Part shown: in pieces, positions 35,821 to 44,915 of the stretch
Layout of the letters: the number at the start of each line of letters is the position of its first letter
Numbering within the stretch: position 1 is the first letter of the stretch
Origin: Ammoniphilus sp. YIM 78166
GTDB lineage: Bacteria > Bacillota > Bacilli > Aneurinibacillales > RAOX-1
Direction of reading: 5' to 3'
Length of the DNA stretch: 64,000 bases
Assembly (NCBI RefSeq): GCF_004522215.1
Contig: NZ_SDLR01000001.1
Location: 496,001-560,000, forward strand
Position numbers and translations under genes: made by a program
The notes under the pieces: generated by a model
The model's input: only the letters and a program-made list of their open reading frames with translations
Database searches by the model: none
Told to the model about the DNA's origin: nothing

Positions 35821-36417
35821 ATGTATACAGTCATCGCAGTTATCGCCGGGTACCTTCTTGGGTCCATCAGCTTCAGCTACTTGGTAGCCAAGAAGATAGC
35901 TGGAATTGACATTCGTCAGCATGGCAGTGGGAATGCAGGAGCCACGAATACATTAAGGGTTCTAGGGAAAGGACCGGGTATCCTGGTTCTGCTGTTGGAT
36001 GCACTCAAAGGGATGGTTGCCGTTTGGCTGGCTCTCTGGCTGACAGACGGCCATCACTTAGCTACCGCTTTAGCTGGAGCAGCCGCTATTGTTGGGCATA
36101 ATTGGCCCGTGTTTTATGGCTTTAAAGGGGGAAAAGGAGTAGCTACAACGATTGGTGTGATTGCTGCTCTTTCCTTCTACCCATTTCTCTGGTCTGTACT
36201 AGCTACGTTGTTGGTCATTTACCTTACACGGTATGTATCATTAGGGTCACTTGTGTTTCTTGTCCTCATTCCTATTTTCATGTTTGTCTATCGTGACCCA
36301 CAGGAATTCATCTGGATGGCCATTATCTTGGCCATTCTTGGCTTTGCTAGGCATTCCCAAAATATTGTGCGCCTGCTTCAAGGAAAGGAAAGTAAATTGG
36401 GGCAAACCAAAAAATAA
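35821..36417 (+). CDS. plsY: Glycerol-3-phosphate acyltransferase PlsY
   Basis: About 198 aa, five-helix membrane enzyme using acyl-phosphate to acylate glycerol-3-phosphate. Three conserved loops: GSGNAGATNTLR, GHNWPVFYGFKGGKGVAT, and the SLGSL/R-H region. Start: ATG 35821 has GGGAGAGG 10 nt upstream; TTG 35812 is possible but too close. Provides lysophosphatidate to PlsC. Confidence 0.94.
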   Translation: MYTVIAVIAGYLLGSISFSYLVAKKIAGIDIRQHGSGNAGATNTLRVLGKGPGILVLLLDALKGMVAVWLALWLTDGHHLATALAGAAAIVGHNWPVFYGFKGGKGVATTIGVIAALSFYPFLWSVLATLLVIYLTRYVSLGSLVFLVLIPIFMFVYRDPQEFIWMAIILAILGFARHSQNIVRLLQGKESKLGQTKK

Positions 36418-36422
36418 GGGAG

Positions 36423-37448
36423 ATGAGCAGGGTGGAAATAGCATTGATTGGAGCGGGGAGCTGGGGAACGGCTTTAGCGATGGTATTGGCAGACAATGGC
36501 CATCATGTGCACATGTGGTCGAGAAGAGAAGACCAAGCGCGAGAAATAAATCTTCAACACACCAATACCAAGTACCTCCCCCATATTGAACTATCCGAAT
36601 TCATTTCATGCTCAACCAATCTAGAAGAGGTAATAAAGGGGAAACCGGTTGTTTTGTTTGTTGTCCCCTCACATGGCATAAGGGAGCTAGCCAGAGAGGC
36701 AGCCGCATTTATGATGCCAGGGACGTTATTGATTCACGCTGTGAAAGGATTAGAACTCGGAACCTATAAGAGGATTTCGGAAGTCCTTCAAGAAGAACTG
36801 CCAGCTTCTGTTCATTCTCGTATTGTGGTCCTCTCCGGGCCCAGCCATGCAGAAGAAGTGAGCCAGAAATCTCCTACTACCGTTGTAGTGGCTTCCCAAC
36901 CTATTGGAGCGGCCGAACAAGCGCAAGACTTATTGATGAACTCCTATTTTCGGGTGTATACTAACCCCGATGTTACGGGACTAGAAATTGGCGGAGCGCT
37001 GAAGAATATTATTGCCCTTGGCGCTGGTCTGTCGGACGGGCTAGGCTTTGGCGATAACGCCAAGGCCGCTCTGATGACAAGAGGATTGGCCGAAATTAGC
37101 CGGCTAGGTGTACATTTGGGGGCTGATCCCATGACGTTTTTGGGATTGGCGGGAGTAGGAGATCTCATTGTAACTTGTACGAGTAAGCACAGTCGGAACT
37201 GGAGAGCAGGGAACCTGCTTGGTCAAGGGATGTCTTTAGAAGAAGTGCTGGAACGAATGGGTATGGTCGTTGAAGGGGTGAAGACGACTAAGGCAGCCTA
37301 TGAGCTTGCGGAAAGAATGCAGGTGGAGATGCCTATTACCAAGGAACTTTATGAGGTACTGTTTGAAGCGAAGCTGCCCCGTCATGCAGTTGAGGATTTG
37401 ATGGGGCGTTTGAAGCGCCATGAAGGAGAAGAAATGGCACAGAATTGA
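36423..37448 (+). CDS. gpsA: Glycerol-3-phosphate dehydrogenase [NAD(P)+]
   Basis: 341 aa; reduces dihydroxyacetone phosphate to glycerol-3-phosphate, the substrate of PlsY just upstream (5 bp gap). Rossmann motif GAGSWGTALA, LSGPSHAEEV, and catalytic Lys in GGALKNIIALGAG. Start: ATG 36423 abuts AAGGGAG; GTG 36432 (MEIALIGAG) has better spacing and is a serious alternative. Confidence 0.95.
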   Translation: MSRVEIALIGAGSWGTALAMVLADNGHHVHMWSRREDQAREINLQHTNTKYLPHIELSEFISCSTNLEEVIKGKPVVLFVVPSHGIRELAREAAAFMMPGTLLIHAVKGLELGTYKRISEVLQEELPASVHSRIVVLSGPSHAEEVSQKSPTTVVVASQPIGAAEQAQDLLMNSYFRVYTNPDVTGLEIGGALKNIIALGAGLSDGLGFGDNAKAALMTRGLAEISRLGVHLGADPMTFLGLAGVGDLIVTCTSKHSRNWRAGNLLGQGMSLEEVLERMGMVVEGVKTTKAAYELAERMQVEMPITKELYEVLFEAKLPRHAVEDLMGRLKRHEGEEMAQN

Positions 37449-37593
37449 TGCTAATGTCATAGCATGATAAAGTGAGATTAAAGATCCACCATATAAAATA
37501 TTGGGCTTCTAACTAAGTTGCATTATGCACAGCGTCCACATAGGATATATTGGGTTCTATTAACGCAGCCTTTAACAGGCGAAGATACAGTCA

Positions 37594-37631
37594 AAGAGGG
37601 GTAACGGAAACGTTACCCCTCTTCTTTTTTT
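37594..37631. terminator. Terminator between gpsA and the convergent gene
   Basis: 12-bp perfect arms AAGAGGGGTAAC and GTTACCCCTCTT, 6-nt loop, then CTTTTTT on the plus strand. 37449-37593 is non-coding. Confidence 0.85.
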
Positions 37632-37981
37632 AGGGACTCGTCCCGTGCGAAGGTTTCCACAAGGGCTTGGATCTCCGGAGATTGCAGTAGAGTCATCATT
37701 TGCCTATAGTCTAGGCTGTGCAGATTCTTAACCCAGTCTGAGGATGGAGGGCTTTTGAGGTTAAGGGAATCGACAAGTCTCTGGATGTTTTCTAATGTTG
37801 AGTGGAGTTTCAGCAGTTGCTCACGGACCATTTTCACTTGAGTTGCCATATCGGGGTAGGGTTCCTGATAGGCTTGACGGAAAGGCGCTGGGGCTTGTTT
37901 AGGGTAATTGCGTTGGAAGGTAGTAGGGCGCCTGCGCTTAATACGTTCTGGGTTTTTCCAGCTTGGATTCATCATATCCAT
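37613..37981 (-). CDS. Hypothetical protein, basic N-terminus, helical C-terminus
   Basis: 122 aa, RBS AAGGAGG 7 nt before ATG. Residues 1-45 are Pro/Arg/Gln-rich and probably disordered; 46-75 are a likely amphipathic helix or short coiled coil (MVREQLLKLHSTLENIQRLVDSL); the end is acidic. Convergent with gpsA. Its position in a spore-gene region suggests a sporulation role, but that is only context. Family not recognised. Confidence 0.65.
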   Translation of the reverse strand: MDMMNPSWKNPERIKRRRPTTFQRNYPKQAPAPFRQAYQEPYPDMATQVKMVREQLLKLHSTLENIQRLVDSLNLKSPPSSDWVKNLHSLDYRQMMTLLQSPEIQALVETFARDESLKKEEG

Positions 37982-38044
37982 GCGAATGCCTCCTTTTTAG
38001 CATTCTATTCACACTTGGGCTGAAAGGTGTTTTTGGCCAACTTA

Positions 38045-38053
38045 TGCTATAAT
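38045..38053 (+). promoter_or_regulatory. Extended -10 promoter for the DUF2768-ferredoxin-lipoprotein unit
   Basis: TGCTATAAT, a perfect -10 with TG extension; no good -35 at 16-18 bp. About 37 bp upstream of the first ATG. Confidence 0.5.
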
Positions 38054-38089
38054 GAGAAGGATGACTAAAGAAAGAAGGATAGTGGAGAA

Positions 38090-38260
38090 ATGGATAAAGA
38101 AATGTCGTCTTTTGTTGCTATGGGACTTATGTTTTTGGCGAATATCGCCATTATTTTTGCTCGGAGTAAGCTAAAAGGAATCCCACGATTTATTGTTTCA
38201 ACGTTCGCCTTCTTGTTGTTGATCCCATCTTTGCTCCTTATTCTTGTTGTTTTGCTATGA
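38090..38260 (+). CDS. DUF2768 (YphE-like) small membrane protein
   Basis: 56 aa, two membrane helices (about 6-24 and 34-56) separated by a basic turn (ARSKLKGIPRF). ATG 38090 preceded by GTGGAG; stop TGA 38258-38260 overlaps the next gene's ATG (ATGA). Location between gpsA and spoIVA and two-helix form match the Bacillus YphE/DUF2768 family. Confidence 0.75.
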   Translation: MDKEMSSFVAMGLMFLANIAIIFARSKLKGIPRFIVSTFAFLLLIPSLLLILVVLL

Positions 38261-38607
38261 GAGTCAAGATTGAGTTTCAGCCAAAAGGGAAGACGGTATC
38301 GGTTAACAAAGGTGAAAATATACTCCAGAGTGCGCTTAAGAATCGCGTAGCCATTCGCAACCGGTGTAATGGAAATGGAACCTGTACGACTTGTAAGGTT
38401 AAGATCGCGACGGCTGAGCCAATGGTATCTCTCCCGTCGACACAGGAGATGCGGATGCTGAGTGAACAAGCTCTTACAGAGGGGTATCGCCTGGCTTGTC
38501 AAACACGCGTCTATGGACCGATTCTCGTACAAATTCCTGAAGAGGCATGGAAGAGCACGGTCAAAGAGCAGATAGAACGACAGCGCCAGGAAAAGGAAGG
38601 AATATAG
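38257..38607 (+). CDS. [2Fe-2S] ferredoxin
   Basis: 116 aa with a plant-type 2Fe-2S fold: CNGNGTCTTC ligand loop (near residues 37-46) and a distal Cys in LACQTRV. N-terminal beta-grasp KIEFQPKGKTVSVNKGENIL. The charged C-terminal tail (KEQIERQRQEKEG) is an addition. Coupled to the upstream gene by ATGA overlap and followed 2 bp later by the lipoprotein gene. Partner enzyme unknown. Confidence 0.88.
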   Translation: MRVKIEFQPKGKTVSVNKGENILQSALKNRVAIRNRCNGNGTCTTCKVKIATAEPMVSLPSTQEMRMLSEQALTEGYRLACQTRVYGPILVQIPEEAWKSTVKEQIERQRQEKEGI

Positions 38608-38609
38608 AA

Positions 38610-39308
38610 ATGAGTAGACTATGGATTGTACTGCTAATTACGGTTTTAACGGGCTGCATGTACCCTCAAGAACGAAAACTAGAAAATCAACTGCCGCCTC
38701 TGCAACAGGTTCAGATGGTTCAGGGGGCTATTGATCAGTTTTTTGCGGAAACGCGGGTACTTCCGATCGCCACCAAAGAAGCGAATACTCCCATATTCGA
38801 AAAATATGTCATTCAATTTAATCAACTAGTACCTAAATACCTGCCTTATATGCCGGGTGCGGCATTCGAGCAGGGGGGATCGCATCTATTTGTGTTAACG
38901 AATGTAGAGGTTCAGCCTACCGTTAAACTACTGGATTTAAAAATGGTCGAACATATACATGATATTCAAACGAGAGTAAGTCGCTTTCATACACAAAATC
39001 AAAATCTTCCTGTAGCGGAGGTTATCCAGCCTGGTTATTTCAAGATCGATTTGAGGAAGATTGGTGTGGCGAAGGATAGGGACAGCGTCATAAGTCCAGT
39101 AACGGGGAATAAGCTTCCCGTCGTTATGTCAGCTGAGGGAGTGGTCGGGATCGATTATCAAAAGGACCTAAGCCAAATTATCCAAGGGGTACAAGGGCCC
39201 ATCCCTCCAGGTAAAGATCTCCTTGAATTGATTCCAGAGAATTCCCTTTATGTACCGGTTAAAGCCTTTTCGTATACGCTTGTCGAAAACGTTCCAACAC
39301 TTAAGTAA
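38610..39308 (+). CDS. YphF-like lipoprotein
   Basis: About 232 aa. Signal peptide with lipobox LLITVLTGC (Cys about 16). The ATG 38610 is chosen over the longer frame from 38547, which overlaps the ferredoxin gene and would bury the signal peptide; AAGGAAGG lies upstream. Position just before spoIVA and lipoprotein nature match yphF. Function unknown. Confidence 0.82.
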   Translation: MSRLWIVLLITVLTGCMYPQERKLENQLPPLQQVQMVQGAIDQFFAETRVLPIATKEANTPIFEKYVIQFNQLVPKYLPYMPGAAFEQGGSHLFVLTNVEVQPTVKLLDLKMVEHIHDIQTRVSRFHTQNQNLPVAEVIQPGYFKIDLRKIGVAKDRDSVISPVTGNKLPVVMSAEGVVGIDYQKDLSQIIQGVQGPIPPGKDLLELIPENSLYVPVKAFSYTLVENVPTLK

Positions 39309-39391
39309 AATATTTTTATACCTAATTGTCATAGATCCATTGCCCAGGCCATAGGATGGTTTATAAAGGCAAAGGGGTGCGATCGGTGATC

Positions 39392-39430
39392 AAAAAGAAC
39401 AATTGCCTTGTCAATTGTTCTTTTTATTTT
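39392..39430 (+). terminator. Terminator before spoIVA
   Basis: AAAAAGAACAATTG and CAATTGTTCTTTTT arms, 6-nt loop, T-rich tail. Confidence 0.87.
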
Positions 39431-39446
39431 TACTGAACGACATTTG

Positions 39447-39475
39447 ATCATAAACTCGCCACCGCCTCATATATT
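39447..39475 (+). promoter_or_regulatory. Candidate sigma-E promoter of spoIVA
   Basis: ATCATA (39447-39452), 15-bp spacer, CATATATT (39468-39475), resembling mother-cell sigma-E sites. spoIVA is a known sigma-E gene. Confidence 0.4.
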
Positions 39476-39537
39476 TATAATGTCCTAATCTATCCTAGAG
39501 TCCAATGAAGCATTTATTTTGAAGGGGAGGTAAGAAT

Positions 39538-41016
39538 GTGGAACGAGTAGATATTTTTAAAGATATTGCAGAACGGACAGGGGGAGACATCTACATAGGC
39601 GTAGTTGGTCCTGTCCGCACAGGTAAATCTACTTTTATCAAACGATTCATGGAACTCGTGGTCATGCCAAACATTAAGAGTGAAACGGATCGGGCCCGCG
39701 CGAAAGATGAATTGCCGCAGAGCGCAGCTGGACGCACCATCATGACCACTGAGCCTAAATTCGTTCCCAATCAGGCTGTGGAGATTCATGTTGCTGACGG
39801 CTTAGAGATCAATGTGCGGCTCGTTGATTGTGTTGGGTATGCTGTTACAGGAGCAAAGGGGTATGAAGACGAAAACGGTCCTCGCATGATTAATACTCCT
39901 TGGTATGACGAGCCTATTCCCTTTGAAGAGGCTGCGGAAATCGGGACGCGTAAGGTTGTTCAAGATCACTCTACTCTAGGGGTGGTGATCACAACGGACG
40001 GGTCGATAGCCGAAATACCAAGAGAAGGTTATTTAGTAGCCGAAGAAAGAGTAATCGCAGAATTAAAAGAAGTAGGGAAGCCGTTCATCATAGTTGTGAA
40101 CTCTGTCCATCCAGAACGAAAAGAAGCTCAGGACCTTCGCCTCCAGCTTATGGAGAAATATGATGTTCCCGTATTGGTCATGAGTGTAGATGATATGGTA
40201 GAGGCGGATGCCATGGCTACCCTTCGAGAAGTGCTCTTCGAATTCCCTGTGCACGAAGTCAATGTCAATCTTCCTAGCTGGGTAATGGTACTTCACGATG
40301 ATCACTGGCTCCGTCAGAACTATGAAGAAAGCGTAAGAGAGACAGTAAAAGAAATTCGTCGCTTGAGGGACGTAGACCGCGTAGTGGGGCATTTCAGTGA
40401 CTATGAGTTTATTGAAAAAGCTTCCTTGTCTGATATGAATATGGGTCAAGGGATTGCTGAAATTGACCTCTACGCACCTGATTATCTATACGATCAGATC
40501 CTTGTAGAAGTAGTTGGCGTAGAGATTCGCGGTAAGGATCATCTCCTCCAGCTCATGCAGGAATTCTCACATGCCAAGCGTGAGTATGATCGGGTGGCGG
40601 TTGCCTTAAATATGGTAAGACAAACGGGCTATGGTATTGCTCCACCATCCATTCAGGAAATGACGTTAGATGAGCCGGAGATCATACGCCAAGGCAGCCG
40701 GTTCGGCGTTCGTTTAAAAGCGACAGCACCATCTATTCACATGATTCGAGTAGATGTGGAATCGGAGTTCTCTCCTATTATCGGAACGGAAAAGCAAAGC
40801 GAAGAGCTCGTACGCTATCTGATGCAGGACTTCGAGGAAGACCCGCTTAGCATCTGGAATTCCGATATATTCGGTCGTTCCCTTAACTCCATTGTCAATG
40901 AGGGCATTTCGGCGAAGCTTGGCATGATGCCAGAGAATGCACGGTATAAGCTTCAGGAAACCCTTCAAAGGATTATTAATGAGGGCTCTGGCGGGTTAAT
41001 TGCCATTATTCTTTAA
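39538..41016 (+). CDS. spoIVA: Stage IV sporulation protein A
   Basis: 492 aa, same length as the Bacillus protein. Coat morphogenetic ATPase that polymerises on the forespore surface. N-terminal TRAFAC-type domain with Walker A GPVRTGKST, the invariant ELPQSAAGRTIMTTEPKFVPN, and NSVHP in the G4 region; middle domain; and the C-terminal targeting region ending in GGLIAIIL. GTG start with GGGGAGG upstream. Made in the mother cell. Confidence 0.98.
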   Translation: MERVDIFKDIAERTGGDIYIGVVGPVRTGKSTFIKRFMELVVMPNIKSETDRARAKDELPQSAAGRTIMTTEPKFVPNQAVEIHVADGLEINVRLVDCVGYAVTGAKGYEDENGPRMINTPWYDEPIPFEEAAEIGTRKVVQDHSTLGVVITTDGSIAEIPREGYLVAEERVIAELKEVGKPFIIVVNSVHPERKEAQDLRLQLMEKYDVPVLVMSVDDMVEADAMATLREVLFEFPVHEVNVNLPSWVMVLHDDHWLRQNYEESVRETVKEIRRLRDVDRVVGHFSDYEFIEKASLSDMNMGQGIAEIDLYAPDYLYDQILVEVVGVEIRGKDHLLQLMQEFSHAKREYDRVAVALNMVRQTGYGIAPPSIQEMTLDEPEIIRQGSRFGVRLKATAPSIHMIRVDVESEFSPIIGTEKQSEELVRYLMQDFEEDPLSIWNSDIFGRSLNSIVNEGISAKLGMMPENARYKLQETLQRIINEGSGGLIAIIL

Positions 41017-41036
41017 AAGAAGCAAACTTGTATGAA

Positions 41037-41067
41037 GGCCTCCATCTTATCGATGGGGGTCTTTTTT
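41037..41067 (+). terminator. Terminator after spoIVA
   Basis: GGCCTCCATC and GATGGGGGTC arms with a G-T pair, followed by six T residues. Confidence 0.8.
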
Positions 41068-41139
41068 CTTCTATCCTCTCATTCTCTATAAATCTAGTGA
41101 AAAAAATGGCGAAAAATCCATATTTCATGAGAAAACCCC

Positions 41140-41168
41140 TTGAACTCAACGGTTTTCTATATTAATAT
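41140..41168 (+). promoter_or_regulatory. Candidate sigma-A promoter of hbs
   Basis: TTGAAC (41140-41145), 17-bp spacer, TAATAT (41163-41168). The start would give a leader of about 130 nt before hbs. Confidence 0.45.
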
Positions 41169-41306
41169 AAAGCATGTTACGAGAGAAGAAACGCCGTAGT
41201 CTCAAGTGTTTTAGAAAGAAATTCTAGTAAATAGGTATAAATAATTGCAAAATGGTTAAAGAAAGTAGTAAGTACGAAGGCCAACTCATTGGGAGGAGGT
41301 GAAACA

Positions 41307-41585
41307 ATGAATAAGACAGAACTTATTTCTTATGTAGCTGAAGCAGCTGAGCTAACTAAGAAGGATGCAACAAAAGCAGTTGAAGCCGTATTCGATGCGA
41401 TCGAGAACGCACTGAAAAACGGGGATAAGGTTCAGCTTATTGGTTTTGGTAACTTTGAGGTTCGCGAGAGAGCAGCTCGTAAAGGCCGTAACCCGCAAAC
41501 TGGAGAAGAAATCGAAATCTCTGCAAGCAAAATCCCAGCTTTTAAACCTGGTAAATCTCTTAAAGATTCCGTTGCTGGAGTATAA
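41307..41585 (+). CDS. hbs: DNA-binding protein HU
   Basis: 92 aa nucleoid protein. [21 protein letters not shown] start, [23 protein letters not shown] beta-arm containing the DNA-intercalating Pro, and [10 protein letters not shown] end. ATG 41307 has GGGAGGAGGTGAA upstream. The position between spoIVA and folE-mtrB is that of Bacillus hbs. Confidence 0.97.
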   Translation: MNKTELISYVAEAAELTKKDATKAVEAVFDAIENALKNGDKVQLIGFGNFEVRERAARKGRNPQTGEEIEISASKIPAFKPGKSLKDSVAGV

Positions 41586-41603
41586 TCTGTACATAGTTAG
41601 ATG

Positions 41604-41635
41604 AAATCTGCACCTTAGGGTGTGGATTTTTTTTT
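41604..41635 (+). terminator. Terminator after hbs
   Basis: AAATCTGCACC and GGTGTGGATTT arms, 4-nt loop, T-run. Confidence 0.85.
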
Positions 41636-41639
41636 ATAT

Positions 41640-41662
41640 AAAAAGGGTCCATGAAGGACCCC
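41640..41662 (-). terminator. Terminator of the ctaA-MFS unit
   Basis: On the minus strand GGGTCC and GGACCC arms, 5-nt loop, followed by five U residues. Confidence 0.8.
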
Positions 41663-41669
41663 GCTCATA

Positions 41670-42839
41670 CTAGCTTACTTTTGAAAGAACGAATTTCCGA
41701 TCCGCTGCACGATAGGAGTAGACTAAGGAGATAGCCATAAAGAGCACAGCTCCCCCGAATAAAAACGGATAGGTGATATCGAAATAAAAGAGCAGAGAGC
41801 CAATCAGAGGCCCTAGAATACGTCCTAGGCTGTCCATCGAAGAGATAAGTCCGGAGGCCACTCCTTGTCCGACTGTGGTCTTTTGCGTGACAAGAGAGGT
41901 TACACAAGGACGTATAAGGGCATTTCCGATACCGAATATCGTGACATATAAGGCCGCTGTCCAGAAGTTAACCGAAAAGAGTATGAGAATAAAGCCAGTC
42001 CCGGATACGAGCAGCCCGATTAATATGGCCTTGCTCTCCATTCCCTTTTTAATTTTTTTCCTAACTACATATCCTTGGATCACGGCTCCTGCTACACCGC
42101 TGATGGCAAACATCATACCCATTTCAAAGGCTGAAGCGCCAATTTTAGCGACTTGGAAAAATTGAAGGGTACTTTCTAAGCCAGCCAGGGTAAAGGAGAC
42201 AAGAAAGGAAAGGATGTACAGATGTTTAAGAGGCCCAGCAAAGGCTTTCCATCGAGATTCACGAACCTCAGGTTGGCCATGTTCCTTCGGCTGATGGGAC
42301 TCTTTTAATACAAACCAAGCAAAAATCAGTGTGCCTAAAGATAGGGCAGAGGCAGCAAAAAACGGCAGCTCGTTACCAAACACACTGAGGAGCCCGCCGA
42401 ATGCCGGGCCGAAGATGAAACCTAATCCGATAGACATGCCAGCTAGTCCCATGCCCTTTGTCCGATTGTCTTCAGAGGTAATATCTGCAACGTAAGCAAT
42501 GCAGCAAGCCGTAGCTGCACCAGAGAAGGCGCCACCTAACAAGCGGGAGGCATACATGACCCACAGGTTCTGATCAGAGATTCCAAAAAGGAAAAAGCTT
42601 AGGCTAAAGCCAAAAACCCCAATCATGATAATCGGTCTTCGTCCGATGCGGTCCGAAAAAGCCCCCCAAAGGGGGGAGAGAAAGAAGGACATCGCAGAGT
42701 AAAGGGAAAGCATGAGTCCCAAGTGGTAAGTTGCGGCTTGCGCATCTTCTATCATATTAGGGAGAACAGGAATAATCATCCCAAAGCCAATGAAAATGGT
42801 CACAAGGATGACCATAATCGTGAGCATTCGCTTATCCAT
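41670..42839 (-). CDS. MFS transporter, drug:H+ antiporter type
   Basis: 389 aa, 12 predicted membrane helices. MFS motif A in the loop after TM2 (GAFSDRIGRRPIIMIG) and a motif C-like GLGFIFGPAFGGLL in TM5, as in TetA-type efflux pumps of the 12-TM DHA1 group. Its ATG overlaps the 3' end of ctaA by 8 bp, so it is translated from the ctaA transcript. Substrate unknown; pairing with a heme A synthase gene is unusual. Confidence 0.88.
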   Translation of the reverse strand: MDKRMLTIMVILVTIFIGFGMIIPVLPNMIEDAQAATYHLGLMLSLYSAMSFFLSPLWGAFSDRIGRRPIIMIGVFGFSLSFFLFGISDQNLWVMYASRLLGGAFSGAATACCIAYVADITSEDNRTKGMGLAGMSIGLGFIFGPAFGGLLSVFGNELPFFAASALSLGTLIFAWFVLKESHQPKEHGQPEVRESRWKAFAGPLKHLYILSFLVSFTLAGLESTLQFFQVAKIGASAFEMGMMFAISGVAGAVIQGYVVRKKIKKGMESKAILIGLLVSGTGFILILFSVNFWTAALYVTIFGIGNALIRPCVTSLVTQKTTVGQGVASGLISSMDSLGRILGPLIGSLLFYFDITYPFLFGGAVLFMAISLVYSYRAADRKFVLSKVS

Positions 42840-43773
42840 GGATGGCTCCCTTCTTACTTTCAGATTCGTTCGCTGCTTGGTTATGGTCTAAGGTTTGGAA
42901 ACACATGTAACACAGGATGCCAAACAATCCAGCTATAATGGTATTGTGAAGTAAGGCAGGACCTAGCGCTAAACGGGCGAGTACCACATAGCCTCCGCTT
43001 AGAACCTGAAGAATTGTAAAGATCAGAAGGGCAATGGATCCATAATATAAATCTTTACGCACTCGATAGTACTTCACAATAACGACAGTGAGCCACACAA
43101 CCAAAATCAGGAAGATGAACGCAGCCACGCGGTGGACGAACTGAATCGCAACTGAGCCTGAGCCGATAAGGTCAGGAATCCAGTACCCATTACACTTTGG
43201 CCAGCTAACACAGCCTAAACCAGATTTGGTGTGACGAACATAAGCACCAAGATAGACAACGATATAGCAATAAACGGAGAGCCACCAGATGGCATTTCTT
43301 AGTTGCTTAGTAATCGATCCTAGCTTTTGCGGCTGAATCATTCGTCCCTCAAAAACTAGGATCGTAAGTAATAATACAGAAGCAAAAGCCGTCAGGGAAA
43401 AGCCAAAGTGCAGGGCCAGCACAGCGGAGGATTGGCCCCATACGACTTGAGCCGCGCCTAGTAAAGCTTGAAGAAAGGTAAAGAAGAAACCGAGAAAGGC
43501 AAAGGCCTTTACTCCAGGCTTGTCCCCTAATTTACGCCAAGCCCATACCGATTGAACGACCACGAGAATACCGACAACCCCGGAAATGGCTCTATGGCTG
43601 TATTCAATGATGGATTCCAAGCTATCAAGCGGAGCAAATTGACCATGACACAACGGCCAAGTATTCCCGCAGCCTTGCCCAGATCCCGTCTTAGTGACGA
43701 GAGAGCCAGCGATAAGCACAAGGAACATGCCAATGGTGGTTAGGATGGAAACCCATTTTAAACCCTTATTCAT
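42832..43773 (-). CDS. ctaA: Heme A synthase
   Basis: 313 aa, converts heme O to heme A for cytochrome oxidase. Eight membrane helices; conserved heme-ligand His in EYSHRAISG, ALHFGFS, QFVHRVAAF and LHNTIIAG; paired Cys in CGNTWPLC and CVSWPKC as in Gram-positive CtaA. In Bacillus ctaA is under ResD control, consistent with resDE elsewhere in the window. Divergent from folE across a 228-bp region. Confidence 0.95.
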   Translation of the reverse strand: MNKGLKWVSILTTIGMFLVLIAGSLVTKTGSGQGCGNTWPLCHGQFAPLDSLESIIEYSHRAISGVVGILVVVQSVWAWRKLGDKPGVKAFAFLGFFFTFLQALLGAAQVVWGQSSAVLALHFGFSLTAFASVLLLTILVFEGRMIQPQKLGSITKQLRNAIWWLSVYCYIVVYLGAYVRHTKSGLGCVSWPKCNGYWIPDLIGSGSVAIQFVHRVAAFIFLILVVWLTVVIVKYYRVRKDLYYGSIALLIFTILQVLSGGYVVLARLALGPALLHNTIIAGLFGILCYMCFQTLDHNQAANESESKKGAIHG

Positions 43774-43937
43774 TTAATAACCTTCTTTCTGGCATAAAAA
43801 GCCGGATGATGATCTATGAAGTCTATAGAATACTTAAGTTTTACGATCAAAATGCCATCTTTCATTTTATCAGTAGATACTCACAATGTTAATAAGTTTT
43901 TCTATCCAGTAAGTATTTTAGTGAACGTACTCGTATT

Positions 43938-43966
43938 TTGCAATTTTTATGATCAGGTGCTATGAT
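43938..43966 (+). promoter_or_regulatory. Sigma-A promoter of folE-mtrB
   Basis: TTGCAA (43938-43943), 17-bp spacer, TATGAT (43961-43966). Start about 30 nt before the folE ATG. Confidence 0.7.
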
Positions 43967-44001
43967 TGGAATGTGTTTTTTGGAGTAGGAGGCGAAGGAA
44001 A

Positions 44002-44565
44002 ATGAGTGTAGATCATGAGAAAATTCAACAAGCGGTTAGGATGATCTTAGAGGCGGTGGGTGAAGACCCAGACCGGGAAGGGTTGCTAGATACGCCCGCT
44101 CGCGTAGCTAGAATGTACGAGGAAATCTTTCAAGGATTACATATTGAACCTAAGGAATATTTTTCTGCTATATTTAGTGAAGAACATGAAGAACTCGTAC
44201 TAGTCAAGGATATTTCTTTTTATTCGACTTGTGAGCACCACCTGGTTCCGTTTTTTGGGAAGGCTCATGTGGCATACATACCCCAAGGGGGAAGAGTTGT
44301 AGGACTTAGCAAGCTAGCAAGAGCTGTTGAGGCGGTTGCTAAGCGCCCTCAGTTGCAAGAAAGAATTACTTCTATCGTAGCTAATAGCATCATGGAAATG
44401 CTTGAGCCCCAGGGAGTAGTTGTCGTTGTTGAAGCAGAGCATATGTGTATGACGATGCGTGGGGTGAAAAAGCCGGGTTCCAAGACAGTCACCTCTGCAG
44501 TCAGAGGGTGCTTCGAACGCGATGTAGCTGCCCGAGCCGAAGTATTTAGCTTGATAAAGGGATAG
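44002..44565 (+). CDS. folE: GTP cyclohydrolase I
   Basis: About 187 aa, first step of folate synthesis (GTP to dihydroneopterin triphosphate). [16 protein letters not shown], Zn-binding [22 protein letters not shown], and the second Zn Cys in [15 protein letters not shown] 44002 follows AGGAGG; the upstream in-frame extension is rejected. In operon with mtrB, as in Bacillus mtrAB. Confidence 0.97.
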   Translation: MSVDHEKIQQAVRMILEAVGEDPDREGLLDTPARVARMYEEIFQGLHIEPKEYFSAIFSEEHEELVLVKDISFYSTCEHHLVPFFGKAHVAYIPQGGRVVGLSKLARAVEAVAKRPQLQERITSIVANSIMEMLEPQGVVVVVEAEHMCMTMRGVKKPGSKTVTSAVRGCFERDVAARAEVFSLIKG

Positions 44566-44578
44566 GAGGAGATAGTTC

Positions 44579-44809
44579 ATGAGTGATCAACCACAACCAA
44601 ATGATTATTTTATTATTAAGGCCAAGGAAAACGGGGTGAACGTGATTGGACTAACGCGAGGCGAAACTACGCGTTTTCATCATTCCGAAAAATTGGATAA
44701 AGGCGAAGTCATGATTGCCCAGTTTACGGATCATACTTCGGCTGTGAAGATAAGAGGCAAGGCGATTATCCATACGAGGTATGGGACTATCGATACGAGT
44801 GAAGAATAA
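44579..44809 (+). CDS. mtrB: Trp RNA-binding attenuation protein TRAP
   Basis: 76 aa; forms an 11-mer ring that binds tryptophan and wraps leader RNA carrying GAG/UAG repeats. Tryptophan-pocket and RNA-contact residues are conserved: [21 protein letters not shown], and AVKIRG, equivalent to Lys37, Lys56 and Arg58 of B. subtilis. Its target is visible at 53718-53800 upstream of trpE. GGAGGAG RBS, 13 bp after folE. No anti-TRAP gene is in the window. Confidence 0.97.
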   Translation: MSDQPQPNDYFIIKAKENGVNVIGLTRGETTRFHHSEKLDKGEVMIAQFTDHTSAVKIRGKAIIHTRYGTIDTSEE

Positions 44810-44822
44810 CTATAAATCAGTC

Positions 44823-44854
44823 AAGCAGGCGAGCGAGTGCCTGCTTTCTTTTTG
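44823..44854 (+). terminator. Terminator of folE-mtrB
   Basis: AAGCAGGC and GCCTGCTT arms with 8-nt loop, then TCTTTTT. Confidence 0.87.
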
Positions 44855-44915
44855 TAGTAGCAATCATACATCCTCCTTTCTGCTCGTACACTTAAAGGAG
44901 AGGGAGGTGTATAAC

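Noticed and set aside
35614..35922. 102-aa minus-strand ORF across der and plsY
   Set aside because: Shadow of two well-supported plus-strand genes.
38065..38532. 155-aa minus-strand ORF
   Set aside because: Antisense to the DUF2768 and ferredoxin genes, whose coupled frames, motifs and promoter are convincing; no RBS for the antisense frame.
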